Position numbers and translations under genes: made by a program. Of a stretch of 64,000 nucleotides of DNA, positions 51,203 to 59,859 are shown piece by piece. The stretch covers positions 2,098,001 to 2,162,000 of the forward strand of contig NZ_OY782495.1 of assembly GCF_963677715.1 (NCBI RefSeq). Direction: 5' to 3'. Positions within the stretch are counted from its first letter, which is position 1; each line of letters starts with the position of its first letter. The notes under the pieces are model-generated. The model was given only the letters and a program-made list of their open reading frames with translations. It searched no databases and had not been told where the DNA came from. The DNA is from an uncultured Bacteroides sp. Its GTDB lineage: Bacteria > Bacteroidota > Bacteroidia > Bacteroidales > Bacteroidaceae.

Positions 51203-54175
51203 TTAAAATTCAACGTTTAAACCAAACACAAACGATTTACTCTGAGGATATGTGCCCCAGTCGATACCTTGTACAGATCCGCTGTTTCCCCATTGGTTTA
51301 CTTCAGGATCCATGCCTGAATAACCGGTCCAGGTAATCAGGTTGTTGGCTGTGAAGTAAGGTTGCAAGCGGCTGATGCCCCATTTCTTAAGCAATTGTCC
51401 GGAGACGTTATAAGACAAAGAGATGTCTTTTACACGAAGGTAGCTACCGTCTTCAACAAAATAAGAAGAGTTCTTCATGTCAAATCCTGCCTTAGGCACA
51501 TCGGTAATCTGTCCGGGTATCTTCCAACGCTTCAACACACGTGTCGACTGGTTCTGACCATTATACATACCTTCTGTTTCCATGCGTGATGCATTGAAGA
51601 TGTCGTTGCCGTAGCTTCCTTGCACAAGCACGCTCAGGTTGAAGCCCTTATAAGAGAATGTATTGGTAAGGCCATAAGTGAAATCCGGGTTAGGATCGCC
51701 GATGTATGTACGGTCTGAAGTAGAAATTACCCCATCCTTATTCACATCACGGTACATCAATTCGCCGGTTTCGGGATTTACTCCATCGCTAATATATCCG
51801 TAAAAACCGCCCAAAGAGTGTCCTGCTTCGTTACGAACCACGTTTTCATGCACTACGTCACTTGTCATGGCCGTATAGTAGATCTTGCTCAACGATAGTT
51901 TAGTAAGTTTATTCTTGTTAAAAGAGATATTAAAGTCGGTATCCCAAACAAACTTACCAGTAAGGTTATGCGAGTTTACAGTAAATTCAAATCCTTTGTT
52001 GGTCATCTCACCCTCGTTACGGCTAATGTTATCGGAAGCCTGTCCGGCAGGAAGAGATACGTTCATCAACATGTTGGTGGTCTTCTTATAGTAATAGTCC
52101 ACATAGAATGTCAACCGACTATCCAATACCGTAAAGTCAAGACCGACATTGGCTTGTGAAGTCGTTTCCCATGTTAAATCCTGGGTACGCAAATTGGCTT
52201 GCGTAAGCGTAGGTACGGCATTTTCGTTACCCGTTTCCCACCATTGCACACGGTTGATGTTGTAACGCATCAGGTAGGCATAATCGCCAAGGCCCGACTG
52301 GTTACCGGTTTGTCCCCAACCGCCACGGAGTTTCAGGTCATTAATCCAGCTGAATTCTTTCATGAATTCCTCGGAAGAAATACGCCATGCAGCCGAAACG
52401 GAAGGGAAATATCCCCAACGGTGATCAGGGTGTAACTTGGAAGAACCGTCGGCACGCATATTGGCTGTAACCAAATACTTACTATCGTAGTTGTATGCCA
52501 CACGACCGATGTAAGACATGATAGCCCAATCGGAAGCGGAAGTGCCCGTTCCATCCCAGGAAATCTTATTGGCGGCATTCAGTGTCTGAATATCACCATT
52601 CATGTAGTGCGAGCCACTCATATAACTCTGAGACCATTTGGAACCTGTCCACGAAGAACCAACCATTACATCGAAATTGTTCTTCTTAACCGATTTCGTA
52701 TAAGTCAGGATATTATCGAAAACAAGTACCGTACCCAGGGAACGATTGTCGGATCCTTCACCGTATTGGTTTCTTCCCCAGCTTGTCTTTACAGGATCGA
52801 GGAAGTTAGTGGTATTGTTATAGTTACGATCCAGAGTAAATGTAGACTTGAACTTCAGTTCGGGCATGAAAGTGATCTCAGCCTTTCCGGTAGCAATCAG
52901 CCTGTTGGTGTTATTCTTGTTATTCTCGCTACGGGCCATGTTCTCGAGCGGATGATTAATGTTAACGCCGTAGAAATTAGTATAGTATTGTCCCGGATTG
53001 GCATCGTCCCAGACTTTGCCGTACGTAGGAGTATTGATTACCGAGAGAACCACACCACCGCGGTTGGAACCCTGACCGGAAATAATTCCGTTACTGGTAT
53101 AGTCGGCATAAGAGATGTTAGCGCCTATGTTCAACCATGAACGTATCTGATTGTCCAGACTGGCACGAAAATTATAACGCTTGTAGAAAGCTGTTTTAAT
53201 GACTCCGTTCTCACCGGTATAACCTCCTGATATGAAATATTTCATTTTGTCGGTACCGTTGGATACGGATACCTGATAATTCTGTGTTACCCCTGTGCGA
53301 TAGGTTTCATCGAACCAGTTTGTTTCATCTTTCAGCCCGTCGGGCAGTTGAACCATACCGATCTCGTCCATCAGGTCTTTGTACTGGGCTACATTTAGTG
53401 ATTTGATCTTATCGCTCACGTTTGTAATGCCCACGTGTGCGTTCAAAGCCACCTTAGCTTCACCTTTGGCTCCTTGCCTTGTCGTTACCATAATAACCCC
53501 GTTTGCCGCACGCGAACCATAAATGGCAGCGGAAGAAGCATCCTTGAGTATCTGGATACTCTCAATGTCATTGGCAGAAAGATAGTTGATATCCGTCATC
53601 GGTACGCCATCTACCACATAGAGCGGATCGTTGCTTCCATTAAAGGAGGTAGTACCACGTACGCGGATAGATAATCCGGCACCCGGCTCACCGCTGGGCT
53701 GCATCACAGAGATACCGGCCGCCTTGCCCTGAATGGCTTGTGCAGCCGAAACAATGGGACGTTGATCAAGATCTTTGGTGGATACGCTGGATATGGAGGT
53801 GGTTACATCTTTACGTTTCACGGTACCGTAGCCGATAACCACTACTTCATCGAGCAACTCATTGTCTTCTTTCAGCACAATCTTTATATTAGGCATTGCC
53901 TTAACTTCTTGTGATTTATAACCCACATAAGAGATTACCAATGTTGAGCCATTGCCGACACTCAACGAGAAGTTGCCGTCCAAATCGGTAATCACGCCAT
54001 TGGTAGTACCCTTCTCGACCACACTGGCACCAATAATAGATTGGTTTTGAGAATCAATCACCTGTCCTGTGACGGTGACTTTTTGTGCGAATGCACTCAA
54101 CGATAGAAACAATGCTAGTAGAGCAAAAAAAGCCTTGCTATACTCCGGGAGGAGTTTTCGCCTGTTCTTTTTCAT
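51203..54175 (-). CDS. SusC-like TonB-dependent receptor (beta-glucan locus)
   Basis: This 990-residue complete receptor has a signal peptide (FLSLSAFAQ) and a carboxypeptidase-regulatory-like domain (VTVTGQVIDSQNQSIIGASVVEKGT ... SYVGYKSQEV). A TonB-box region (LLDEVVVIGYGTVKRKDV), a plug (AAQAIQGKAAGISV ... IRVRGTTSFNGSNDPLYVVDGVP ... ILKDASSAAIYGSRAANGVI) and a barrel ending KSFVFGLNVEF follow. It heads a six-gene minus-strand operon for glucan use. Its upstream region holds a hairpin and a candidate promoter, separate from the regulator gene. Confidence 0.95.
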   Translation of the reverse strand: MKKNRRKLLPEYSKAFFALLALFLSLSAFAQKVTVTGQVIDSQNQSIIGASVVEKGTTNGVITDLDGNFSLSVGNGSTLVISYVGYKSQEVKAMPNIKIVLKEDNELLDEVVVIGYGTVKRKDVTTSISSVSTKDLDQRPIVSAAQAIQGKAAGISVMQPSGEPGAGLSIRVRGTTSFNGSNDPLYVVDGVPMTDINYLSANDIESIQILKDASSAAIYGSRAANGVIMVTTRQGAKGEAKVALNAHVGITNVSDKIKSLNVAQYKDLMDEIGMVQLPDGLKDETNWFDETYRTGVTQNYQVSVSNGTDKMKYFISGGYTGENGVIKTAFYKRYNFRASLDNQIRSWLNIGANISYADYTSNGIISGQGSNRGGVVLSVINTPTYGKVWDDANPGQYYTNFYGVNINHPLENMARSENNKNNTNRLIATGKAEITFMPELKFKSTFTLDRNYNNTTNFLDPVKTSWGRNQYGEGSDNRSLGTVLVFDNILTYTKSVKKNNFDVMVGSSWTGSKWSQSYMSGSHYMNGDIQTLNAANKISWDGTGTSASDWAIMSYIGRVAYNYDSKYLVTANMRADGSSKLHPDHRWGYFPSVSAAWRISSEEFMKEFSWINDLKLRGGWGQTGNQSGLGDYAYLMRYNINRVQWWETGNENAVPTLTQANLRTQDLTWETTSQANVGLDFTVLDSRLTFYVDYYYKKTTNMLMNVSLPAGQASDNISRNEGEMTNKGFEFTVNSHNLTGKFVWDTDFNISFNKNKLTKLSLSKIYYTAMTSDVVHENVVRNEAGHSLGGFYGYISDGVNPETGELMYRDVNKDGVISTSDRTYIGDPNPDFTYGLTNTFSYKGFNLSVLVQGSYGNDIFNASRMETEGMYNGQNQSTRVLKRWKIPGQITDVPKAGFDMKNSSYFVEDGSYLRVKDISLSYNVSGQLLKKWGISRLQPYFTANNLITWTGYSGMDPEVNQWGNSGSVQGIDWGTYPQSKSFVFGLNVEF

Positions 54176-54213
54176 ACGTATTAATTTTATAAGTTAATGA
54201 AATTGTACATTAC

Positions 54214-54259
54214 CGCAAAAGTCCTCAGACTTCGCGACTTTAATCGTAGGCCAAAAATA
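54214..54259 (-). promoter_or_regulatory. Candidate promoter and leader hairpin of the beta-glucan susC
   Basis: On the minus strand TATTTTTG (54252-54259) fits TAnnTTTG. Just downstream, CGCGAAGTC and GACTTTTGCG (54214-54236) form a compact hairpin that would lie in the untranslated leader, about 40 nt before the ATG at 54175. The 221-bp gap shows no gene. Confidence 0.5.
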
Positions 54260-54396
54260 GACAGAAAGAAGCCCGTTACTGATAGTGCGGGGATAAATAG
54301 TGGATGTACATTGATGATTAAACAGGCTAAACAACTTTATTTAAGTGGTTTAAGCATCAATGCTCCGAATAAAAAAGTGGATGGTATACGAAAGGG

Positions 54397-56055
54397 TCAG
54401 CGTATCTTTAGAACCTGTGATTCGAAATCATCACGAGACACGCGAGCTTTGTTTTTAACCTTGGCGCGGTAATTATAGATGGTGTTGACCGAATAGCGGA
54501 GGAACTCGGCTATCTGCGAACTATCGTCAATGCCTAAACGAATCAGGGCAAAGATCCTTAGTTCGGTATTGAGAAGCTCTCCTTTTTTGGGAAGTATATG
54601 CCCCTCTTCTTCAAGTAATTGATTAAACTTCTTCACGAAATCGGGGAAGAGCTGAAGAAAGGCGGAGTCGAAGTTATCGTACAGTTCCTTGAGCTCCAGA
54701 TCGAGAGCCTCTTGCGAGCGCGCCATCTTTAGCAGTTCGCCGGCCTGTCCGCCGGATATTTTCTTGCTCACCATCCGGCGGTAAGCGTCGAGCCTATCGA
54801 TATAGGTGGAACAAAGTTTGATGAAGCGTCCGATGTACTCTTCCTTGATTTGGTTGGATTCCGAAAGGTCTAAGTTAGTAGATTGTAGGCAGAGGTTCAT
54901 CTCCTGCAATTCATCGTTCAGCTGCTTGAGCTGCCCATTGGCCGCCTGTAAGTGGTTTCTGGCTACCGACAATTTCTTCATCTGACGGTAGATGTATCCC
55001 AGTGCAACGATCAACATCAGCACCAAAGCGCTGATAAGCATCAAGTAGTTCTCGAGCTGCCGGTTCTGTTTTTCCACCATTGCCTGATAGGTTTTGTCGA
55101 TAAGCGACAAGATTCCTGCACTTTGCAGGCTTCGGAGGCGGGCGTTATAGAAATTCGTCTCGTCCCACGAGAAACGTATGTAGCGGTAAGAGCGCTCTAC
55201 ATCACCACTTTCGTAAAGCAGTTGTGCCAGCATCCACAAAGAAGCGTGATCTGTTATGGCCGAATGTATATCGGAAATAGCCGATAAGGCCAGGTATTTC
55301 TTTTCTTTCTCCACATCGCCGTTCTCCTGAAAAGCGAGGGCACGATGAAACGTGATCAGGGCATATTCCGGAGTACCGAAAACAGCCTTGGAAAGGCGGA
55401 GATCATTAATATGGAGTGCCTCGGCAAATTGCCGGTTGTCTCTAAAAGCGGTTTCCCTCATCGATAAGAAAAGGTCTGTATCGTGATTCAAAACGTTGTA
55501 AAGGGAATCTTTATAGGTATCCGATATCTTTCGGTAAACCACCGAACTTTTTTTGTCTTGCGTGTAAAAAGAGAGCTCCCCGTACGCATGGTCGAAACAG
55601 GAATAATAGTCGGGTAAGAAATGGAACGGCAACTTAGAGCGATCGATACTTTCGAGCATATCTACCGCCTCTTTGTACATGCCCGATGAGGACAGCAAAA
55701 AGGAAAGAAGCAGCTTGCTTTCGTCTTCTTTGAAACCGTCTTTCATCGTTTGTGCCACCTCTATGTTTTTATTCAAATAATGAATGGCAGAATCGCAAAC
55801 ATAGGCTTTGTATTCCTTGTAAAGTGACATATTCAGATCGTACGCTTCGGGCAGAGTCTTCACATCGGTCATCCGCTCTTTGAGCTTCAGTATCCGCGTT
55901 TGTCTCTGATCGCCGAAGATTTGGTGCACGGCGATTGTCCTGTCGAGTACATTCAACAGCGAATCTATTTCATTGCCGGCAAAAGTGAAGGTGGAATGAA
56001 GCAACAAAAATGCAAAAACTAACTTTATTCTCTTTATGTATCTCATCGTTTTCAT
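54397..56055 (-). CDS. SusR-like one-membrane-span transcription regulator (DUF6377 type)
   Basis: This 552-residue regulator has a signal or anchor (KLVFAFLLLHSTFTFAG) and a periplasmic helical TPR-like sensor. A membrane span (LMLISALVLMLIVALGYIY), a coiled coil (LQAANGQLKQLNDELQEMNLCLQ) and a C-terminal helix-turn-helix (LLNTELRIFALIRLGIDDSSQIAEFLRYSVNTIYNYRAKVKNKA) follow. The start at 56055 (MKTMRYIKRIKLVF) puts the hydrophobic anchor at the N-terminus; an in-frame ATG at 56130 adds an unlikely second hydrophobic stretch. It presumably activates the adjacent glucan operon on sensing a periplasmic oligosaccharide. It shares its architecture with the regulator at 25307-27025. Confidence 0.85.
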   Translation of the reverse strand: MKTMRYIKRIKLVFAFLLLHSTFTFAGNEIDSLLNVLDRTIAVHQIFGDQRQTRILKLKERMTDVKTLPEAYDLNMSLYKEYKAYVCDSAIHYLNKNIEVAQTMKDGFKEDESKLLLSFLLSSSGMYKEAVDMLESIDRSKLPFHFLPDYYSCFDHAYGELSFYTQDKKSSVVYRKISDTYKDSLYNVLNHDTDLFLSMRETAFRDNRQFAEALHINDLRLSKAVFGTPEYALITFHRALAFQENGDVEKEKKYLALSAISDIHSAITDHASLWMLAQLLYESGDVERSYRYIRFSWDETNFYNARLRSLQSAGILSLIDKTYQAMVEKQNRQLENYLMLISALVLMLIVALGYIYRQMKKLSVARNHLQAANGQLKQLNDELQEMNLCLQSTNLDLSESNQIKEEYIGRFIKLCSTYIDRLDAYRRMVSKKISGGQAGELLKMARSQEALDLELKELYDNFDSAFLQLFPDFVKKFNQLLEEEGHILPKKGELLNTELRIFALIRLGIDDSSQIAEFLRYSVNTIYNYRAKVKNKARVSRDDFESQVLKIR

Positions 56056-56139
56056 ACTATTGTAGGTGCAAGTCAGCAAAGGTAACAACAAATATACTAA
56101 GAATTGTTTTTGTTCTCCTAAGCTTCCCAACTTTTATTA

Positions 56140-56147
56140 TACCTTTG
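56140..56147 (+). promoter_or_regulatory. Promoter -7 box (TACCTTTG) of the DUF5009 gene
   Basis: TACCTTTG is an exact TAnnTTTG match, 39 bp before the ATG at 56187 and divergent from the regulator gene. The upstream TTTG (56109-56112) is 27 bp away, which is further than the optimum. Confidence 0.65.
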
Positions 56148-56186
56148 CGAATGAAACCCCTTATTTAACTTAACACAATACCTCTT

Positions 56187-57356
56187 ATGAAGACCTTATC
56201 AGTGCAACGCGTGGCTGCGGTCGACGTTTTTCGCGCCCTCACCATGTTTCTTATGCTTTTTGTGAATGACATTCCCGGACTCAGAAACATCCCTCACTGG
56301 CTGCATCATGCCGAATTCAACGAGGACATGCTGGGATTCTCAGACACCATCTTTCCGGCATTCCTGTTCATCATGGGCATGTCTATCTCCTTCGCCATAC
56401 AGAATCGCCTGAGAAAAGGAGATTCCCTGCTTCAGGTCATCGCACACATCTTTTGGCGCACACTGGCGCTGGTGGCCATGGGCGTTTTCTCGGTCAACAG
56501 TGAAGGATACGATTCTGTTGCCGCCGGATTTCCCCATTACTGGTTCTCCATTCTCATGGTGACTGCCTTTTTCCTTATCTGGGCCGTTTACCCCAGAACA
56601 AGAAGCCGAAAAAAATACCTGTTCCTTGCCATGAAGGTGTTGGGTATCGGTATTTTGCTGTTTCTGTTCTTAATCTACAAGGGAGAGAACGGTACCTCTT
56701 TCGGCCCGAGGTGGTGGGGCATTCTGGGACTCATCGGATGGACGTACTTCGTTTGTGCCGCCGTATATCTTGTTATCCGTGAGAATGTGCTGTACTGCTT
56801 CGTGGCATGGGGATTGTTCATCCTGCTATCACTGGCCAACCACGCCGGGGTGCTTCCGCTGAGTTTCATTCCGAGTGACATGACGCTCCATGCCTTTGGA
56901 CTATCGGGGGTGTTGGTATCACTGCTCATGCAGAAGTATGCCGACCGCGAAAGTCCGCAGAAGTTTATTCTCCTCTTGTGCGGACTCGGAGCTGTGATGT
57001 TTGTGGCCGCCGTCATATCGCATCCGTTCTGGATTATCTCTAAAATACAGGCTACTCCTTCCTGGTTTTTCTACTGCACGGCTATTTTCTTCCCCTTGTT
57101 CGGTTTGTTTTACTGGCTCACCGATGTGAAAGGAAAAGCGGGATGGTTTAACATCATCAAACCCGCAGGGACGGCTACGCTTACCTGTTATCTGGTGCCT
57201 TACTTGTGGTATAACCTGCAAGAGTTGTTGCACATCGACTACCCTGAGGTATTGGGAAGCGGCATTCCGGGATTGCTGAAATCGGTGGTTTATTCACTCG
57301 CCGTAGTAGGCATAACGTGGCTCTTGGTTAAAAACAAGATTAAGCTGAAAATATAA
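56187..57356 (+). CDS. DUF5009/HGSNAT-like multi-span membrane protein
   Basis: This 389-residue inner-membrane protein has about ten hydrophobic segments. The opening VQRVAAVDVFRALTMFLMLFVNDIPGL, then FSDTIFPAFLFIMGMSISFAIQNRLRKG and GILGLIGWTYFVCAAVYL, match the DUF5009 family, distantly related to heparan-alpha-glucosaminide N-acetyltransferase. Members may acetylate sugars across the membrane, but the activity is not proved. The invariant-looking His in PHWLHHAEF and the Asp in VDVFRA are candidate functional residues. It is a single gene, convergent with the M16 peptidase gene with a 19-bp gap. Confidence 0.85.
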   Translation: MKTLSVQRVAAVDVFRALTMFLMLFVNDIPGLRNIPHWLHHAEFNEDMLGFSDTIFPAFLFIMGMSISFAIQNRLRKGDSLLQVIAHIFWRTLALVAMGVFSVNSEGYDSVAAGFPHYWFSILMVTAFFLIWAVYPRTRSRKKYLFLAMKVLGIGILLFLFLIYKGENGTSFGPRWWGILGLIGWTYFVCAAVYLVIRENVLYCFVAWGLFILLSLANHAGVLPLSFIPSDMTLHAFGLSGVLVSLLMQKYADRESPQKFILLLCGLGAVMFVAAVISHPFWIISKIQATPSWFFYCTAIFFPLFGLFYWLTDVKGKAGWFNIIKPAGTATLTCYLVPYLWYNLQELLHIDYPEVLGSGIPGLLKSVVYSLAVVGITWLLVKNKIKLKI

Positions 57357-57375
57357 GCCGATAACCCGGAAAAGA

Positions 57376-58596
57376 TCAGCGGAAGATCAGCGTAGAAAGC
57401 TGGTCTTCGGCAAACAGTTCGTTGGCTATCTCGAGCAGCTGTTCGGAAGTAAGGCTCTCGATGCGCTCAAAAACAGATTCAGAAGATTCGTATTTGTTAT
57501 AATGAAGAAACGTCTTCGCCATGCTCAGGGCATTGTTTTCGTTGCTGTCTGAAGCCACACCAATCTGTCCGATGAGCTGCTTTTTGGCTGCCATCAGTTG
57601 CAACGAGGTCATTTTTACATCGCGCATGCGTTTCAATTCCTTATAGGTAAGCCGCATGCACGTGTCTATATCAGCCGGATCGGTGCCGAAATAGATGCAG
57701 AAGGCACCGGTATCGGTATACGAGGTCAGGTTGGACTCTACGCTATAAACCAGTCCGCGACGCTCGCGAAGCGACACATTGAGCTTACTGTTCATGCCCG
57801 GCCCTCCCAGCAAATTGTTTAACAGGTAAAGGCCCGTTCGCTTGTCGTCATAGGCATTGTATCCGCGATTGCCAATCATCACATGTGCCTGATGGGTATC
57901 TTTGCTTACCACCAGAGTGTTGGGTACATACAGTGGCGGCGGAGTGCGCAGTTTATTGACCGGTACCAAAGGCATATCGCCCACATGCTTCTCAACCAGG
58001 TGCACTATTCGTTTAAAGTCTAAATTGCCCAACACGAAGAACACCATGTTTGAGGGTTGGTAGAAGCGTTTGGTAAACGAGAATGCGTCTTCACTACAAA
58101 AGTTTTTGAGCTGTTCGGGGTTGCCCAGTATGTTATGCCCCAAGGGGTGGCCACGAAAAATCAAGTCTTCATAATCGTCAAAGATCAGCTCCGATGGATT
58201 GTCCTCGTACGACTGAATTTCGTCGATAATCACTTCCGTTTCTTTTTCAATTTCGTGCTGCGGAAAAGTAGAGTGATAGACAATATCCGCCATCAAATCC
58301 AGCGCCCGTTCGAAGTGTTCGGTCAGAAAGGAGGCATATACTACCGTCTCTTCCTTGTTGGTATACGCATTTACGTCTCCCCCCACATTCTCCATCCGGT
58401 TGAGGATGTGCCACGCTTTGCGCTTCTGCGTTCCTTTGAAGATGAGATGCTCCACAAAGTGGGCCATACCCTGCTCGTTATCCTGTTCATCACGGGTTCC
58501 GGCATCTACCGCAAAGCCCGAATAGGCTACTTTCGAAAGCGAAGGTTCGTGAATAATGCGAAGACCGTTGGGAAGCGTATGTTGATTATAATGCAT
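57376..58596 (-). CDS. M16-family zinc peptidase
   Basis: This is a 406-residue single-unit insulinase-type peptidase with the inverted zinc motif HFVEH (His 46, Glu 49, His 50) and the distal Glu in EVIIDEIQSYEDNPSELIFD. C-terminal M16 landmarks follow (LLNNLLGGPGMNSKLNVSLRERRGLVYSVESNLTSY with the R/Y pair). It lacks a signal peptide, so it acts in the cytosol or as half of a complex. The size corresponds to the processing-peptidase-like subgroup common in Bacteroidetes. It has no obvious operon partner. Confidence 0.93.
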   Translation of the reverse strand: MHYNQHTLPNGLRIIHEPSLSKVAYSGFAVDAGTRDEQDNEQGMAHFVEHLIFKGTQKRKAWHILNRMENVGGDVNAYTNKEETVVYASFLTEHFERALDLMADIVYHSTFPQHEIEKETEVIIDEIQSYEDNPSELIFDDYEDLIFRGHPLGHNILGNPEQLKNFCSEDAFSFTKRFYQPSNMVFFVLGNLDFKRIVHLVEKHVGDMPLVPVNKLRTPPPLYVPNTLVVSKDTHQAHVMIGNRGYNAYDDKRTGLYLLNNLLGGPGMNSKLNVSLRERRGLVYSVESNLTSYTDTGAFCIYFGTDPADIDTCMRLTYKELKRMRDVKMTSLQLMAAKKQLIGQIGVASDSNENNALSMAKTFLHYNKYESSESVFERIESLTSEQLLEIANELFAEDQLSTLIFR

Positions 58597-58700
58597 TGTA
58601 TTCTACTATGTTAGCCATTTGACGGCACAAAAATACAATAAAACTTATTGCTATTTATAGAAAATTGTAGATATTTGTAGGCTGTAACATCACGACCCTT

Positions 58701-59261
58701 ATGGAGAAGATAGGAATTTTCTGTTCCGCATCCGAAGAAATAGATCCGGAATTTTTCGAAGCGACCCGCCGGTTAGGCGCATGGATGGGGAAAGAAAGAA
58801 AGACACTCGTATACGGAGGAGCCAACCTCGGACTGATGGAATGCATCGCCCGGGCCACAAAAGAGTGCGGAGGCAAGCTCGTAGGCGTAGTTCCTGCCAT
58901 ATTGGAAGAGAACGGACGGGCAAGCTCCCTGCCCGATCGGATAATACCGACACGCAACCTGAGCGACAGGAAAGACTGCATACTGGAAGAGTCGGACATT
59001 CTCGTAGCACTGCCCGGAGGCGTAGGCACACTCGATGAAGTGTTTCACGTCATTGCAGCCGCAAGCATCGGCTATCATCACAAGAAGGTAATCTTCTACA
59101 ACGTAGCGGGATTTTACAACTCTTTGCTAGCCGTGCTCGAGGAAATGAAACAAAAGAACTTCATGCGCCACCCGCTGTGCAATTATTACGCCGTGGCAAA
59201 CACATTTAGTGAACTGATAAACCTATTGAAACAACCCAATTTAACGGATAATAATGATTGA
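58701..59261 (+). CDS. LOG-family nucleotide phosphoribohydrolase-like protein
   Basis: This 186-residue cytosolic protein belongs to the LOG ('lysine decarboxylase-like') family. It has the nucleotide-binding Rossmann fold and the signature PGGVGTLDE (near 110-118), preceded by LVYGGANLGLMECIA and RKDCILEESDILVALPGG. LOG proteins cleave nucleoside 5'-monophosphates to base and ribose 5-phosphate. The older name lysine decarboxylase is not supported. Its stop overlaps the SIS gene start by 8 bp. Confidence 0.9.
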   Translation: MEKIGIFCSASEEIDPEFFEATRRLGAWMGKERKTLVYGGANLGLMECIARATKECGGKLVGVVPAILEENGRASSLPDRIIPTRNLSDRKDCILEESDILVALPGGVGTLDEVFHVIAAASIGYHHKKVIFYNVAGFYNSLLAVLEEMKQKNFMRHPLCNYYAVANTFSELINLLKQPNLTDNND

Positions 59262-59859
59262 ATCAATTCAAGAGCTCTTGCAGAAAGAAGCTCAGGCCGT
59301 GTTAAATATACCGGTAACTAATGCTTATGAAAAAGCTGTAGCCCTCATTGTAGAACAAGTCTATCAAAAGAAAGGAAAGCTGGTAACCTCGGGCATGGGA
59401 AAAGCCGGACAAATAGCGATGAACATCGCGACGACGTTTTGCTCTACGGGCATACCGGCTGTTTTTCTGCATCCCAGCGAGGCACAACACGGAGATTTGG
59501 GCATTCTTCAGGAGAACGATTTGTTGCTCCTGATTTCCAACTCCGGAAAAACGCGCGAGATAGTAGAGCTCACACAACTGGCGCATAACCTGGATCCTGA
59601 ATTGAAATTCATCGTAATCACGGGCAATCCCGACAGTCCGCTGGCCAATGAATCGGACGTATGCCTCTGCACCGGAAGTCCCAAAGAGGTTTGTGCCCTT
59701 GGCCTTACCCCAACCACCTCTACCACAATCATGACCGTCATCGGAGACATATTGGTGGTGGAAACCATGAACCAGACGGGATTTACCATTGAAGACTACT
59801 CCAAACGCCACCACGGCGGATATTTGGGCGAAAAATCGAGAAAACTATGCGTAAAGTAA
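59254..59859 (+). CDS. SIS-domain sugar-phosphate isomerase (KpsF/GutQ-like, no CBS domains)
   Basis: This 201-residue SIS protein has the pattern KGKLVTSGMGKAGQIAMNIATTFCSTGIPAVFLHPSEAQHGDLGIL, followed by LLLISNSGKTREIVEL and PTTSTTIMTVIGD. These are the motifs of arabinose-5-phosphate isomerases. The CBS pair of full-length KdsD is absent, so the protein ends after the SIS fold and a short tail. It overlaps both the LOG gene and the following PfkB kinase gene (13 bp), so sugar isomerisation and phosphorylation are probably linked. A 3-deoxy-octulosonate or a hexulose-phosphate role is possible. Confidence 0.9.
   Translation: MIESIQELLQKEAQAVLNIPVTNAYEKAVALIVEQVYQKKGKLVTSGMGKAGQIAMNIATTFCSTGIPAVFLHPSEAQHGDLGILQENDLLLLISNSGKTREIVELTQLAHNLDPELKFIVITGNPDSPLANESDVCLCTGSPKEVCALGLTPTTSTTIMTVIGDILVVETMNQTGFTIEDYSKRHHGGYLGEKSRKLCVK

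Noticed and set aside
58701-59261. Lysine decarboxylase
   Set aside because: The PGGVGTLDE signature belongs to the LOG phosphoribohydrolase family. The decarboxylase name is a historical misannotation.
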